Source: Oscillospiraceae bacterium (GTDB taxonomy: Bacteria > Bacillota > Clostridia > UMGS1810). From it: a stretch of 57,214 bases of DNA. Position numbers and translations under genes: made by a program. Location of the stretch: assembly GCA_021629085.1 (NCBI GenBank), contig JAJXRJ010000004.1, positions 1 to 57,214 on the forward strand, in the 5' to 3' direction. The notes under the pieces are model-generated. The model was not told where the DNA came from. It made no database searches and saw nothing but the letters and a program-made list of their open reading frames with translations. The stretch's first letter is position 1, and every line of letters starts with the position of its first letter. Shown here piece after piece: positions 32,750 to 41,489 of this stretch.

Positions 32750-35194
32750 ATGGAAAACAGATTCAGCGATAAAGCACGGCAGGCATTGCAGTGCGCACAG
32801 GAGACGGCCTCCTCTATGGGGCACGGCTATGTTGGGACAGAGCACATTTTAGCCGGTTTGTTAAAGGAAGGCACTTCGGTTGCCGCCAAGGCGCTGGAGG
32901 CACAGGATGTTACATTTGAGCGGGTGTCGGATAAAATTTTGGAAATCACCCCACCTGCAGAGGGGATTTCAGGCGGATTTTTCCATGCAAATCTGCCGCT
33001 GACCCCTCGGAGCAAGACGATTTTGGAAATGAGTTTTTCAGAATCCCGCCGGTTTGGCGCGTCCTATATTGGCTGTGAACACATCTTGCTTGCCATTTTA
33101 AAGGAGCGCGAAAATATTGCAGTGCGCATTTTGGCGGATTTGGGCTTTAATGCAAATGCAGCGGTTAACTTTATGTTTAACGGCGGAGGCAGTGCAGGTG
33201 GGGACTATTCGGAGAAAAGCCGCGGCTCACTTAAAAATTTAGAGCAGTTTGGCACCGACCTTACCAAAATGGCAAAGGATGGCAAGTTTGACCCCATCAT
33301 TGGCAGGGACAAGGAAATTGAACGGGTGATTCAGATCCTTTCCCGCCGCACCAAAAACAACCCCTGCTTAATCGGTGAGCCGGGGGTGGGCAAAACTGCC
33401 ATTGCTGAAGGCTTGGCGCAGAAAATTGTGGAGGGCAAAACGCCTGAGACACTCAAAAATAAGCGTGTGTTTTCACTCGATTTATCCTCTATGATTGCAG
33501 GCACCAAATATCGCGGCGAATTTGAAGACCGCATCAAAAAGGCATTGGACGAAGTGAAAAAGGATGCGAACATCATCCTCTTTATCGACGAGGTGCACAC
33601 GCTGGTGGGCGCCGGCGCAGCGGAGGGCGCCATGGATGCGGCCAACATTTTAAAGCCGCTTTTGGCACGCGGTGAGCTGCAGGTGATTGGCGCAACCACG
33701 CTGGACGAATACCGCAAAAATATTGAAAAGGATGCGGCGCTGGAGCGCCGGTTCCAGCCCATTATTGTAGGGGAGCCCACTGTGGAGGAGACCATTGGCA
33801 TCTTAAAGGGGGTGCGCGATAAATATGAAGCACACCACAAGGTAAAAATTTCGGATGAAGCGCTAGAGGCAGCAGCGAAGCTTTCGGCACGTTATATCAC
33901 CGACCGTTACCTTCCTGACAAAGCCATTGATTTAATTGACGAGGCGGCTTCTAAAATGCGGATGAAAACCTTTACTGCGCCGCCCGACATTAAAAATTTG
34001 GAGGAAAAGCTGCAGGCGGCAACGGCGCAAAAGCAGGAGGCCATTGCGTCGCAGGAATTTGAAAAAGCCGCATCGTTCCGTGACCAGGAGGAGACGCTCA
34101 AACAGGAATTACAGAGCAAAAAAGACGGCTGGAAGGACAACACTATGAAGGAGACCTGCACCGTTGGAGAGGACGAAATTTGTGACGTCATTTCCCAGTG
34201 GACGGGCATTCCGGTCAAAAAGCTTGCGCAGGAGGACCAGGAAAAGCTGCGCAATATGGAGGCCATTTTGCATCAGCGCGTGGTAGGGCAGGAGGAAGCG
34301 GTTGTGTCGGTGGCAAAGGCCATCCGCCGGGGCAGGACGGGGTTAAAAGACCCCAAACGGCCCACTGGCTCATTCATCTTTTTAGGCCCCACAGGCGTTG
34401 GTAAAACCGAGCTTTGCAAAGCGCTGGCAGAAGCGGTATTTGGCGATGAGAACGCGATTATCCGCGTGGACATGAGCGAATATATGGACAAACACAACGT
34501 GTCCAAGCTCATCGGTTCCCCTCCAGGATTTGTCGGCTACGATGAGGGCGGCCAGCTCACAGAAAAAGTACGGCGCAAACCCTATTCTGTGGTGCTGTTT
34601 GACGAAATTGAAAAGGCGCACCCGGATGTGTTTAACATCCTTTTGCAGATATTGGAGGACGGCATTTTGACCGATGCACAGGGCAGACGCGTGGACTTTA
34701 AAAATACCGTTATTATCATGACGTCCAACATTGGCGCGCGGCTGATCACCGAGGAAACACACACATTGGGATTTAACACGCCGGAAGAGGGTGAAAAGAG
34801 CTATGAGAGCATCAAGGAAAGTGTTTTGGGCGAGCTCAAAAAGGTGTTCCGCCCTGAGCTTCTCAACCGGATTGACGAAATTATCGTCTTTCATCAGCTC
34901 ACCAAAGAAAATATTTTGGAAATCACTCGTATGATGCTGAAAAACCTTTCCAACCGGATGGCCGGATTGGATATTCAAATCCGGTTTACCGACGATATTG
35001 TCGAGCATCTTGCAAAGGTTGGATTTGACCCGGTTTACGGCGCACGGCCTTTAAGAAGGGCCATTCAGTCGCAAATAGAAGACCTGCTCTCAGATGAGAT
35101 GTTAGCGGGGAATTTGCCCAAGGGATCATCCGCCGTGGTGGAAATGGCAGATGGCAAACCAGCGGTAAAAGTAGAACAGGCAGCCAATGCATAA
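32750..35194 (+). CDS. clpC: ClpC, AAA+ unfoldase of the Clp protease
   Basis: An 814-residue HSP100 ATPase. The N domain (about 1-145, two Clp-N repeats) binds McsB-marked substrates. The first AAA+ module has GEPGVGKT and the second GPTGVGKTE, with a UVR-containing middle domain (about 410-450) in between. A LGF tripeptide in HTLGFNTPEEG matches the ClpP-docking loop. I chose the ATG at 32750 after AAAGGAGGA; an upstream in-frame extension would overlap mcsB. A strong terminator ends the operon. Confidence 0.96.
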   Translation: MENRFSDKARQALQCAQETASSMGHGYVGTEHILAGLLKEGTSVAAKALEAQDVTFERVSDKILEITPPAEGISGGFFHANLPLTPRSKTILEMSFSESRRFGASYIGCEHILLAILKERENIAVRILADLGFNANAAVNFMFNGGGSAGGDYSEKSRGSLKNLEQFGTDLTKMAKDGKFDPIIGRDKEIERVIQILSRRTKNNPCLIGEPGVGKTAIAEGLAQKIVEGKTPETLKNKRVFSLDLSSMIAGTKYRGEFEDRIKKALDEVKKDANIILFIDEVHTLVGAGAAEGAMDAANILKPLLARGELQVIGATTLDEYRKNIEKDAALERRFQPIIVGEPTVEETIGILKGVRDKYEAHHKVKISDEALEAAAKLSARYITDRYLPDKAIDLIDEAASKMRMKTFTAPPDIKNLEEKLQAATAQKQEAIASQEFEKAASFRDQEETLKQELQSKKDGWKDNTMKETCTVGEDEICDVISQWTGIPVKKLAQEDQEKLRNMEAILHQRVVGQEEAVVSVAKAIRRGRTGLKDPKRPTGSFIFLGPTGVGKTELCKALAEAVFGDENAIIRVDMSEYMDKHNVSKLIGSPPGFVGYDEGGQLTEKVRRKPYSVVLFDEIEKAHPDVFNILLQILEDGILTDAQGRRVDFKNTVIIMTSNIGARLITEETHTLGFNTPEEGEKSYESIKESVLGELKKVFRPELLNRIDEIIVFHQLTKENILEITRMMLKNLSNRMAGLDIQIRFTDDIVEHLAKVGFDPVYGARPLRRAIQSQIEDLLSDEMLAGNLPKGSSAVVEMADGKPAVKVEQAANA

Positions 35195-35236
35195 ATCAAA
35201 AACCGCAGCAGATGATTTTGCTGCGGTTTTTTGATT
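35194..35236 (+). terminator. Terminator of the ctsR-clpC operon
   Basis: A long stem (35194-35210 with 35219-35236) with the CCGCAGCA/TGCTGCGG core and a T6 run at 35227-35232, directly after the clpC stop. Confidence 0.88.
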
Positions 35237-35259
35237 GTTGGTATATGGTATTTGAAAGC

Positions 35260-35289
35260 AAAATCCCCTGCATTTGCAGGGGATTTTTT
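35260..35289 (+). terminator. Second intrinsic terminator after clpC
   Basis: A 12-base stem (35260-35271 with 35276-35287), a 4-base loop and T6 at 35284-35289. It may also act weakly for the convergent gene that ends at 35305. Confidence 0.75.
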
Positions 35290-35304
35290 GATTATTGCAA
35301 TCAT

Positions 35305-36885
35305 TTATTTTACGCTGACTGTGATGTCGTCCATATACAGGGTGGGGGCCAGTTCGCTGCCGTTTGGCTGGTCAATGCCGAACAGCGAAACGATTTTGTC
35401 CTCATGCTCATATTCAAAAGTCAGCTCTGTCCAGGTATCTTTTTTGACGTCAAAAGATTCAGATGCAAAGGGGGTCATTGCATAATCGGTGTTTGTCAGG
35501 CTGTATGCACCGAGCCGGACTTTGGTGTCAATGGGGGAATAGACCCAGCATTTCACCGTATAGGTTTTGCCCACGTCCGCTTCTGCAAAGAAGTTCATGA
35601 GTTTTAAGCGGAAATAGCTTTCCGTACGGTCCCCCATTTTGAGGCTCTTGCCAGAACCCGAGGTGTGATCCTGCTCAGAAGAAATGATGACATTTGCTGC
35701 CGGCAGGCCGCCGCCCATCTGCATATCGGTGTTTTCTACCAGCGCGGTTAAACTGTCAAAATTGAGCGAATCGATAGTGCCTTTGGAATTTTTCACAATG
35801 CCGGATGAACCGCCGGTAGCGGGAGGCGTGGTTGTGCCCGTGTTGCCGCCGGTATTGCCGCCATTTTCAGTTGTAGTGATGGTGGTGCCGTCGCTCGTGC
35901 CGCTTACAACAGCTTCAGAGTTCCCATTTGCACCTTCTACAACGGTAACATCGTCCACATAAATGGTGTCAATGCAGGTATTGGAGGCAGGACGTTGGTC
36001 AAACCCTACCTGGGTGACCAGCGCATCCTCATGTTTGTATTCCATTTTAATTTCCGTCCAGGTGGCTTGGGGGATTGACACTGTGATAAACCGCTTTGGA
36101 TTAAATGCATAGGTAAGGCCAACATCACTGTATGTGGCAAGCGTCACCACGCCTTTGTCCATATTGGGCACATATACCCAGGCGGAAATGGTGAAGGTTT
36201 TGCCAATATCGCTTTCGGAGAACACATTGGGGAGCTTCACGCGGTGGTCCGATTTTGTGCGGTTGGCCATTTTGAGGCTCTTGCCAGAACCTGTGGTGTG
36301 GTCTTGCTCAGAGGAAACCGACACGTTTTCCGGTTTGTATTCTGCGCCCAGCACCACATTTTGCTTGTCAACGATTTGTGTCCAGTCCTCAAAGGTAAAG
36401 GATTTGGTAGTGCCAGTCGGGGTGGTAGATTGGTTGTCGTCCGGATTGGGCTCTTCTTTTTGGGTGGTAATCACAACCGTCTGGGAAGATTCTACCCATT
36501 CCACCTCTGCACCCAGGCTTTCAGAAATAAAGCGGACGGGCACCAGTGTGCGGTCGTTTACCAGCTGTGCCGGAACGTCTAATGTGACCGTGCTGCCGTT
36601 CACTGTCGCTTTTGTGTCGCCAATTTTTAAGGTGACGGTCGTAGAACCCAGCGTACCGGTAACCGTTTCAGTTGCTTCCTCCCACGCAATGGTTGCGCCC
36701 AGCGCTTCAAAAATACCGCGCATGGGCACCAGCACCCGATCGTTTACCATAACTGGCATCTGGTCATAGGTTTGTGCTTGGCCATCAATCGTAATTTTGA
36801 TGCTGTCGGCCGCAATTGCCGGGACGACAGAAGCGCACAGCATCAATACCAAAGACAAAACAACAGCAGTAATTTTCTTTCTCAT
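35305..36885 (-). CDS. Secreted protein: CAO_N domain plus two repeated binding-like modules
   Basis: A 526-residue exported protein. A signal peptide (about 1-26) precedes a copper-amine-oxidase N-terminal-like domain (about 28-140), itself a duplicated unit with DRVLVPMRGIFEALGA and DRTLVPVRFISESLGA. A Pro/Asn/Asp/Thr linker leads to two related jelly-roll modules (about 170-320 and 370-526) separated by a Gly/Thr-rich linker. Each module has a core SSEQDHTTGSGKSLKM and ends in a YVDDVTV or YMDDITV strand. It carries no catalytic domain. I chose the ATG at 36883-36885, because AGGAGGG is directly upstream of an earlier ATG. A surface glycan-binding role is inferred from its modules and from the GH30 neighbour. 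The name copper amine oxidase refers to the fold only. Confidence 0.85.
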   Translation of the reverse strand: MRKKITAVVLSLVLMLCASVVPAIAADSIKITIDGQAQTYDQMPVMVNDRVLVPMRGIFEALGATIAWEEATETVTGTLGSTTVTLKIGDTKATVNGSTVTLDVPAQLVNDRTLVPVRFISESLGAEVEWVESSQTVVITTQKEEPNPDDNQSTTPTGTTKSFTFEDWTQIVDKQNVVLGAEYKPENVSVSSEQDHTTGSGKSLKMANRTKSDHRVKLPNVFSESDIGKTFTISAWVYVPNMDKGVVTLATYSDVGLTYAFNPKRFITVSIPQATWTEIKMEYKHEDALVTQVGFDQRPASNTCIDTIYVDDVTVVEGANGNSEAVVSGTSDGTTITTTENGGNTGGNTGTTTPPATGGSSGIVKNSKGTIDSLNFDSLTALVENTDMQMGGGLPAANVIISSEQDHTSGSGKSLKMGDRTESYFRLKLMNFFAEADVGKTYTVKCWVYSPIDTKVRLGAYSLTNTDYAMTPFASESFDVKKDTWTELTFEYEHEDKIVSLFGIDQPNGSELAPTLYMDDITVSVK

Positions 36886-36957
36886 TTTCATCCCTCCTAA
36901 AATAATTTTTATTATTACACCGCAGCTATGCGGTTATAATACGAAGAAATACAGAGT

Positions 36958-38409
36958 TTAATTGACAAGGCCGACGGTAATATCGTCTATATAAAGCTCT
37001 GGCACAAGCACGCTTTCCATTGTTTGCTCCAGCCCAAACATGGTGATGGATGGGTCGTTGTGATTGCAGACAAACGCAATCTGCACCCATTTGTCCTTGG
37101 GGACATCAAACCGTTCGGAATAGACCGGCACAAATGCATGGTCGGTGCCTTGCACACTATAAGTCCCTGCGGTTAGGGTGGTAGAAATGTTGGGAGAATA
37201 CACCCAGCAGGAGACAACATAGTCGTTCCCTAAGTTATTTGGCGAAAACACATCGGCAAATTTTAAACGGTCATTATTTTTTACACGCCCGCCCATTTTG
37301 AGCGATTTGCCTTTCCCGGTGGTGTGGTCAAAATCACTGGACACCACCGCGCCGGAAATGTCATAGCTGGCGCCGGAGGCAATTTCTTTCCGGGAGATTG
37401 TTCCGCTTTCAAAATTCATGGTTTTTACCACAGTGGCATTTGCAAGCGCGTCCTGTACTGCTTGGGGAATATCGGTGGCCTTTGTGGTATCCGCCAGGGG
37501 TGTGCCGCCCCCGACACAGGTAATATTTACATTGTCAATGTAAAAGTCGGACGCGAGCGCGCCGCCTGTCTGGTCAATTCCAAGTTGTGTGATAAGGGCT
37601 GTCGTATGCCGGAATTCCAGGTGCAGCTGCGTCCAGGTTGCCTGCGGCACTTCAAACTGTTTGGATGCAACCGGCCGGGTGGCATAAGCGGTGCTGACGT
37701 CGCTGTATGCGCCAATCCGGATGGAAGCAGCGGTGCCGGGCACATATACCCAGCAGGAAACGGAATAAAGGCCGCCCACTTCTTCCGGCAAAAACATATT
37801 TTTGAGTTTTAGCCGGTAGCCTGCCTTTTCGCGGCTGGCAGCTTTCACGCTTTTTCCAGGGCCAGCGCCATAGTTTTGCTCGCTGGAAAGCGAGATGTTT
37901 TTTTCGCTGTAACCGCCGCCTGCCAAAAAGTCCTTTCCGGCTTCAAACTGACTTGTCGTGTCAAACGAAATGGATTTTTGCGAGGTGATTTCGCTGGTGA
38001 TGACAACTGTTTGCGCAGCGTCGTCCCAATCCACAATGGCGCCCAGTGATTCGCCTACAAAGCGCACCGGGACGTAGGTACGGTCCTCAATGAGCTGTGC
38101 CGGTACATCCAACCGCACCGAATCTCCGCTTACTGTGGCGTATTTTTTCCCAATGCCAATGGAAACGGTACGGAAGTCTTTTACTGCAACTGCTTTGTTT
38201 TCAGCTTCCATCCAGTCTACCGTCGCGCCAAGCGACTCGAATATGGCCCGCATGGGAACCAATACGCGGTCGTTGATCATCACCGGCATTTGCTCAAATA
38301 CCTGTTCTGTTCCATTGATGGTGACGCGGATACCCTCTGCGTACACCGGGATATGTATGGGAAGCACCAACATGCTAAGCGCAACAAGAAAAGCGGCGGC
38401 TCGTTTCAT
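36958..38409 (-). CDS. Secreted paralogue: CAO_N domain plus two repeated binding-like modules
   Basis: A 483-residue paralogue of the adjacent gene at 35305-36885 with the same order. The signal peptide is about 1-25. The CAO_N unit is about 27-140 (DRVLVPMRAIFESLGA and DRTYVPVRFVGESLGA). Two modules of the SSEQNYGAGPGKSVK and SSDFDHTTGKGKSLKM type follow, each ending YIDNVNI or YIDDITV. I chose the ATG at 38407-38409 after GGAGGAACTGAAA. It has its own promoter at 38449-38477. The function is unknown; binding to a polysaccharide is inferred. Confidence 0.85.
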   Translation of the reverse strand: MKRAAAFLVALSMLVLPIHIPVYAEGIRVTINGTEQVFEQMPVMINDRVLVPMRAIFESLGATVDWMEAENKAVAVKDFRTVSIGIGKKYATVSGDSVRLDVPAQLIEDRTYVPVRFVGESLGAIVDWDDAAQTVVITSEITSQKSISFDTTSQFEAGKDFLAGGGYSEKNISLSSEQNYGAGPGKSVKAASREKAGYRLKLKNMFLPEEVGGLYSVSCWVYVPGTAASIRIGAYSDVSTAYATRPVASKQFEVPQATWTQLHLEFRHTTALITQLGIDQTGGALASDFYIDNVNITCVGGGTPLADTTKATDIPQAVQDALANATVVKTMNFESGTISRKEIASGASYDISGAVVSSDFDHTTGKGKSLKMGGRVKNNDRLKFADVFSPNNLGNDYVVSCWVYSPNISTTLTAGTYSVQGTDHAFVPVYSERFDVPKDKWVQIAFVCNHNDPSITMFGLEQTMESVLVPELYIDDITVGLVN

Positions 38410-38448
38410 TTTCAGTTCCTCCACAGCATATGGATCTCTCTTATTTTT

Positions 38449-38477
38449 ATTATAGTACCAATTTTAGGTTTTTTCAA
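38449..38477 (-). promoter_or_regulatory. Promoter of the 36958-38409 gene
   Basis: On the minus strand, TTGAAA (38472-38477) and TATAAT (38449-38454) with a 17-base spacer, 39 bases before the start codon. Confidence 0.65.
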
Positions 38478-38558
38478 GTGTTTTTTAAAGTATACAAAAA
38501 AGAATTTCCAAAACCAGCTTGCCTGCGAAAGCGAGGTTAGGAAAAAGGGCTTACAATG

Positions 38559-38599
38559 AAAAAGCCCGCCAACACGGGGTTAAAACCGGTTTGGCGGGC
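38559..38599 (-). terminator. Terminator of the nagB-nagA-GH20-GH30 operon
   Basis: On the minus strand a 9-base outer stem (38591-38599 with 38564-38572), a nested inner stem and T5 (38559-38563) lie just after the GH30 stop. Confidence 0.85.
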
Positions 38600-38614
38600 A
38601 ATAGGGGATGTGGC

Positions 38615-41464
38615 TTATTGTTCTACCAATGTGGTAATGGACTGTGCTTTTAAGGTGATATGTGCTGTGCCATTTTGGATGGCGATACCGCCGATGCCTG
38701 CAAGCGTTTCTCCTTCAGCGGAGCGGTACGCGCTGGCAGCCTGCGCGGTAAGCCCGTTAATTTTTATGGCTTCATCGGCTTTGCTGTTGTTGACGGCAAC
38801 CAAAACCAGCTTCCCGGTCTCGGGGTTGACAGCGGTGACAACAGAGATATCCGGATTGCCGCTGTAGGAAATGACGCGGAAAAATCCGGGCCGTATAAAT
38901 TTTGAAAAGTGCCCCAGTGAATAGTATTCGTCCGCAAATGCGATTTCTTTTTTCTCATCGGAAAAGTCCACCAGGGCTTCGGCGTTTTGCGCGCCCAAGT
39001 TTTCCGCCAGCCGGATGCCGTACCAGTAGCACCACGCATTGTAGTTGTGGTTTAGATGGTCGGCAATCTCATTGCCGTATTTTAAAAGCGTTTCCACAGA
39101 ATGCGTCCGTTTGCTGGAGGTCGCTTCACAGCGCTCCGCCTGAATGAGCGGCAGGTTAAACCGTTCCAAATTGGTGGTGTCAAGCGTAGTGTCGGAATAG
39201 GAATAGCTGTGGGTCAAAATTAAGTCCAGTTCATTTTGGATAAAGCTTGGATCTTCGGCTTCCCACTGTTTTAAGAAGGTGTTTGTGCTGGTTTGGGTGG
39301 ATGCCTCCGGCCCGCCGACCAAGGTGGGAATGCCCTCTGCTGCAAATTTTTCCTTTACCAGTTTGGTGACCTGCATGAGCGAATTTGGCGAATACTCGCA
39401 GGAGGCATAGGCTGTGCTTCCCTCCGGCTCATTTTGTATAGACAGCCACCGAAGGTCAAAGCCCAAATCGGTTTGATAGTGTTTGGCCCAGCGCGCAAGA
39501 TATTCGGCATAGTCTTCGTAATGTGCTTGGGAGAGGATATTTTGCGCTTCGGTTTTCCCCACGACCGACTGGTTTTCCTTCATCCAGGAAGGCGGGCTCC
39601 AGGGCGTTGCCAAAAAGTCGATTTCCGGGTTGATGGCAAGCGCCTGCTGCGCATACCAAATCTGATGTGTGTCCGCGTCCAAATCCCACTCGCCCGGCGC
39701 TGGGTTGATGGTAAACTGGAATTCAGGGTTGAAGTTGGACGCGTCGTTTGGCGTATAGGGGTTGATTTCTAACCGCACAATGGAAAGGCCAATCCCCTCC
39801 TCTGGGTCGTGCAGGGCTTTTAGGGTTTTTTGCTGCATTTCTTCAGACGCTTGCATCAAATACCACGCATTGTGGTTGGCTGACGCGCCAAAACCGTAAA
39901 TTTCCTGCTTGACGTTGTCGGCGTAAATGTTGATGACATTTTCTTTGCCGGAAGAGGTGATGGTCACCCGCTGTGCAGCTTCATCCCAGTCTACCGTACA
40001 GCCCAAGCTCTCGGCAATAAAGCGGACAGGCACCATGGTCCGGCTGTTTAAAAGCTGTGCCGGCACGTCCAGCGTCGTGGCTACGCCGTTTATATATGCG
40101 GTTTTATCACCAATGGCAAGCCTGATTTCATCCGGCCCCTTTTTGCCGGTGATGGTTTGCGTGGCGTCATCCCAATAGACCGACACGCCCAACTTTTCAA
40201 AAATCCGCCTGAGCGGCACCAGCGTTCTGCCCTCTATGATTTCAGGCGGCTGGTCGCCGTTAAATGAGATTCGCTTGCCGTCGATAAAGACGCTGACGCC
40301 GAGATTTGCAATGCGTTCCAGCTCCCCTGCAGAGAGCACCGGCTGTTTTTGCGGGATGGTATCGGAGACGGTAACGGTCAAATCGTCAATATAGAGCTCG
40401 TAAACTGTCACATCCGCATGCGGGATATCCGGCACAGGCACCTGGTCCAGCGTGACGCCGTACACCTCTGTCCCGGTGTGCGTATAGGGCAGCTCAATTT
40501 TTGTCCACTCGCCTTTTTTTACCGTATAGCGGTAGTTTTCATCAAAATAATACTCCTTGCCATTGCCCGCTGCCCCTAAAAAGTCGATAACGCCAATGGT
40601 AAACTGCCCCGCGTCCACGGGTGAGTTATCTGAGACCATCACCATCATGGAGATGTTGTACGTTGTGCCCGCCTCCTGTGGAAGGCCTTCAAACGCGTTC
40701 ATAAATTTTGCCCGCGCATAGGTGTAGCCCCGCCCGGAAAACAGGATGGACTTTCCGCTGATGCCGTAGTATGCCGTGTCGGTCAGTGAAAAATTGCTGG
40801 CAAACGCCCCGCCGCCCCCTTCAATTTTCGCCTGTTCAATGGAGGTTAAATCGTCGAAGGTATATTTGTTTTCGGTTTTTGTCGGCTGGGGTTGGGTGGA
40901 AATCACTTCGCCCGACGAAATTTCAAAGTCGTCTAAATAAAACGTTTCTGCAAGCGGGCCGGTGCAGAAATCCTGCGAAACGCCAATTTGCGTGACGATG
41001 GGGGTGTTTGGCTTAAATGTGAGGGAGAGCTTTGTCCACGCGTTGGCCTTCACCGGATATTTTTTGTAGCTAAACCCTGTGGTTGCATACTCTGTGCCCG
41101 TGTCAGAATAGGCGGAAATCAAAAGTTCGGTGTCTTCTAACACGTAAACCCAAAACGACGCTGTGATTTGCTTGTCTAGCATCTCGGGCGTGATGACGTT
41201 GTTAAACTTAATGCGGTGGTATTCCTCTTTTCTGCCGGCAAGCTTTATACTTTTCCCGCTGCCGGTGGTGTGGTCCTGCTCGGATGAGATGGACACATTG
41301 GCCGACGCGTATCCGCCGCCAAGCGTGATAAAGCCCTCTGGCAATGTGTCAAAGTCATCAAAGGTGTGGGACAAAAGCGTTGTCGTCTCTGCGCCTGCCG
41401 GCAGGCAGAGCAGGCTTGTCAAAAGCAATGCCGTAACCAAAAATACTGAAACTGCCCTTTTCAT
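38615..41464 (-). CDS. Secreted GH30-family glycosidase with two binding-like modules and a CAO_N domain
   Basis: A 949-residue exported enzyme. The signal peptide is about 1-25. Two jelly-roll modules (about 30-190 and 200-375) precede a CAO_N unit (about 390-500) and a C-terminal GH30 (beta/alpha)8 catalytic domain with a beta-sandwich (about 505-949). The acid/base is E679 in the QNEPEGS segment. The nucleophile is probably E777 (or E780) in LPLIQAERCE. IYGFGASANHNAWYL and LATPWSPPSWMK are typical GH30 segments. GH30 includes glucosylceramidase, beta-1,6-glucanase, xylanase and fucosidase activities; I cannot choose between them. The first module shares SSEQDHTTGSGKSIK with the two downstream secreted proteins. 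The start has AAAGGAGG upstream. Confidence 0.9.
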   Translation of the reverse strand: MKRAVSVFLVTALLLTSLLCLPAGAETTTLLSHTFDDFDTLPEGFITLGGGYASANVSISSEQDHTTGSGKSIKLAGRKEEYHRIKFNNVITPEMLDKQITASFWVYVLEDTELLISAYSDTGTEYATTGFSYKKYPVKANAWTKLSLTFKPNTPIVTQIGVSQDFCTGPLAETFYLDDFEISSGEVISTQPQPTKTENKYTFDDLTSIEQAKIEGGGGAFASNFSLTDTAYYGISGKSILFSGRGYTYARAKFMNAFEGLPQEAGTTYNISMMVMVSDNSPVDAGQFTIGVIDFLGAAGNGKEYYFDENYRYTVKKGEWTKIELPYTHTGTEVYGVTLDQVPVPDIPHADVTVYELYIDDLTVTVSDTIPQKQPVLSAGELERIANLGVSVFIDGKRISFNGDQPPEIIEGRTLVPLRRIFEKLGVSVYWDDATQTITGKKGPDEIRLAIGDKTAYINGVATTLDVPAQLLNSRTMVPVRFIAESLGCTVDWDEAAQRVTITSSGKENVINIYADNVKQEIYGFGASANHNAWYLMQASEEMQQKTLKALHDPEEGIGLSIVRLEINPYTPNDASNFNPEFQFTINPAPGEWDLDADTHQIWYAQQALAINPEIDFLATPWSPPSWMKENQSVVGKTEAQNILSQAHYEDYAEYLARWAKHYQTDLGFDLRWLSIQNEPEGSTAYASCEYSPNSLMQVTKLVKEKFAAEGIPTLVGGPEASTQTSTNTFLKQWEAEDPSFIQNELDLILTHSYSYSDTTLDTTNLERFNLPLIQAERCEATSSKRTHSVETLLKYGNEIADHLNHNYNAWCYWYGIRLAENLGAQNAEALVDFSDEKKEIAFADEYYSLGHFSKFIRPGFFRVISYSGNPDISVVTAVNPETGKLVLVAVNNSKADEAIKINGLTAQAASAYRSAEGETLAGIGGIAIQNGTAHITLKAQSITTLVEQ

Positions 41465-41489
41465 AAAAATCCTCCTTTATGTAGACGGT

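Noticed and set aside
36920..36937. The CCGCAGCTATGCGG palindrome between the two CAO_N genes as a terminator
   Set aside because: A 5-base stem without a T run is too short to support the call.
35305..41464. Copper amine oxidase activity for the CAO_N proteins
   Set aside because: Only the N-terminal stalk-like domain is present; there is no catalytic domain with a topaquinone site.
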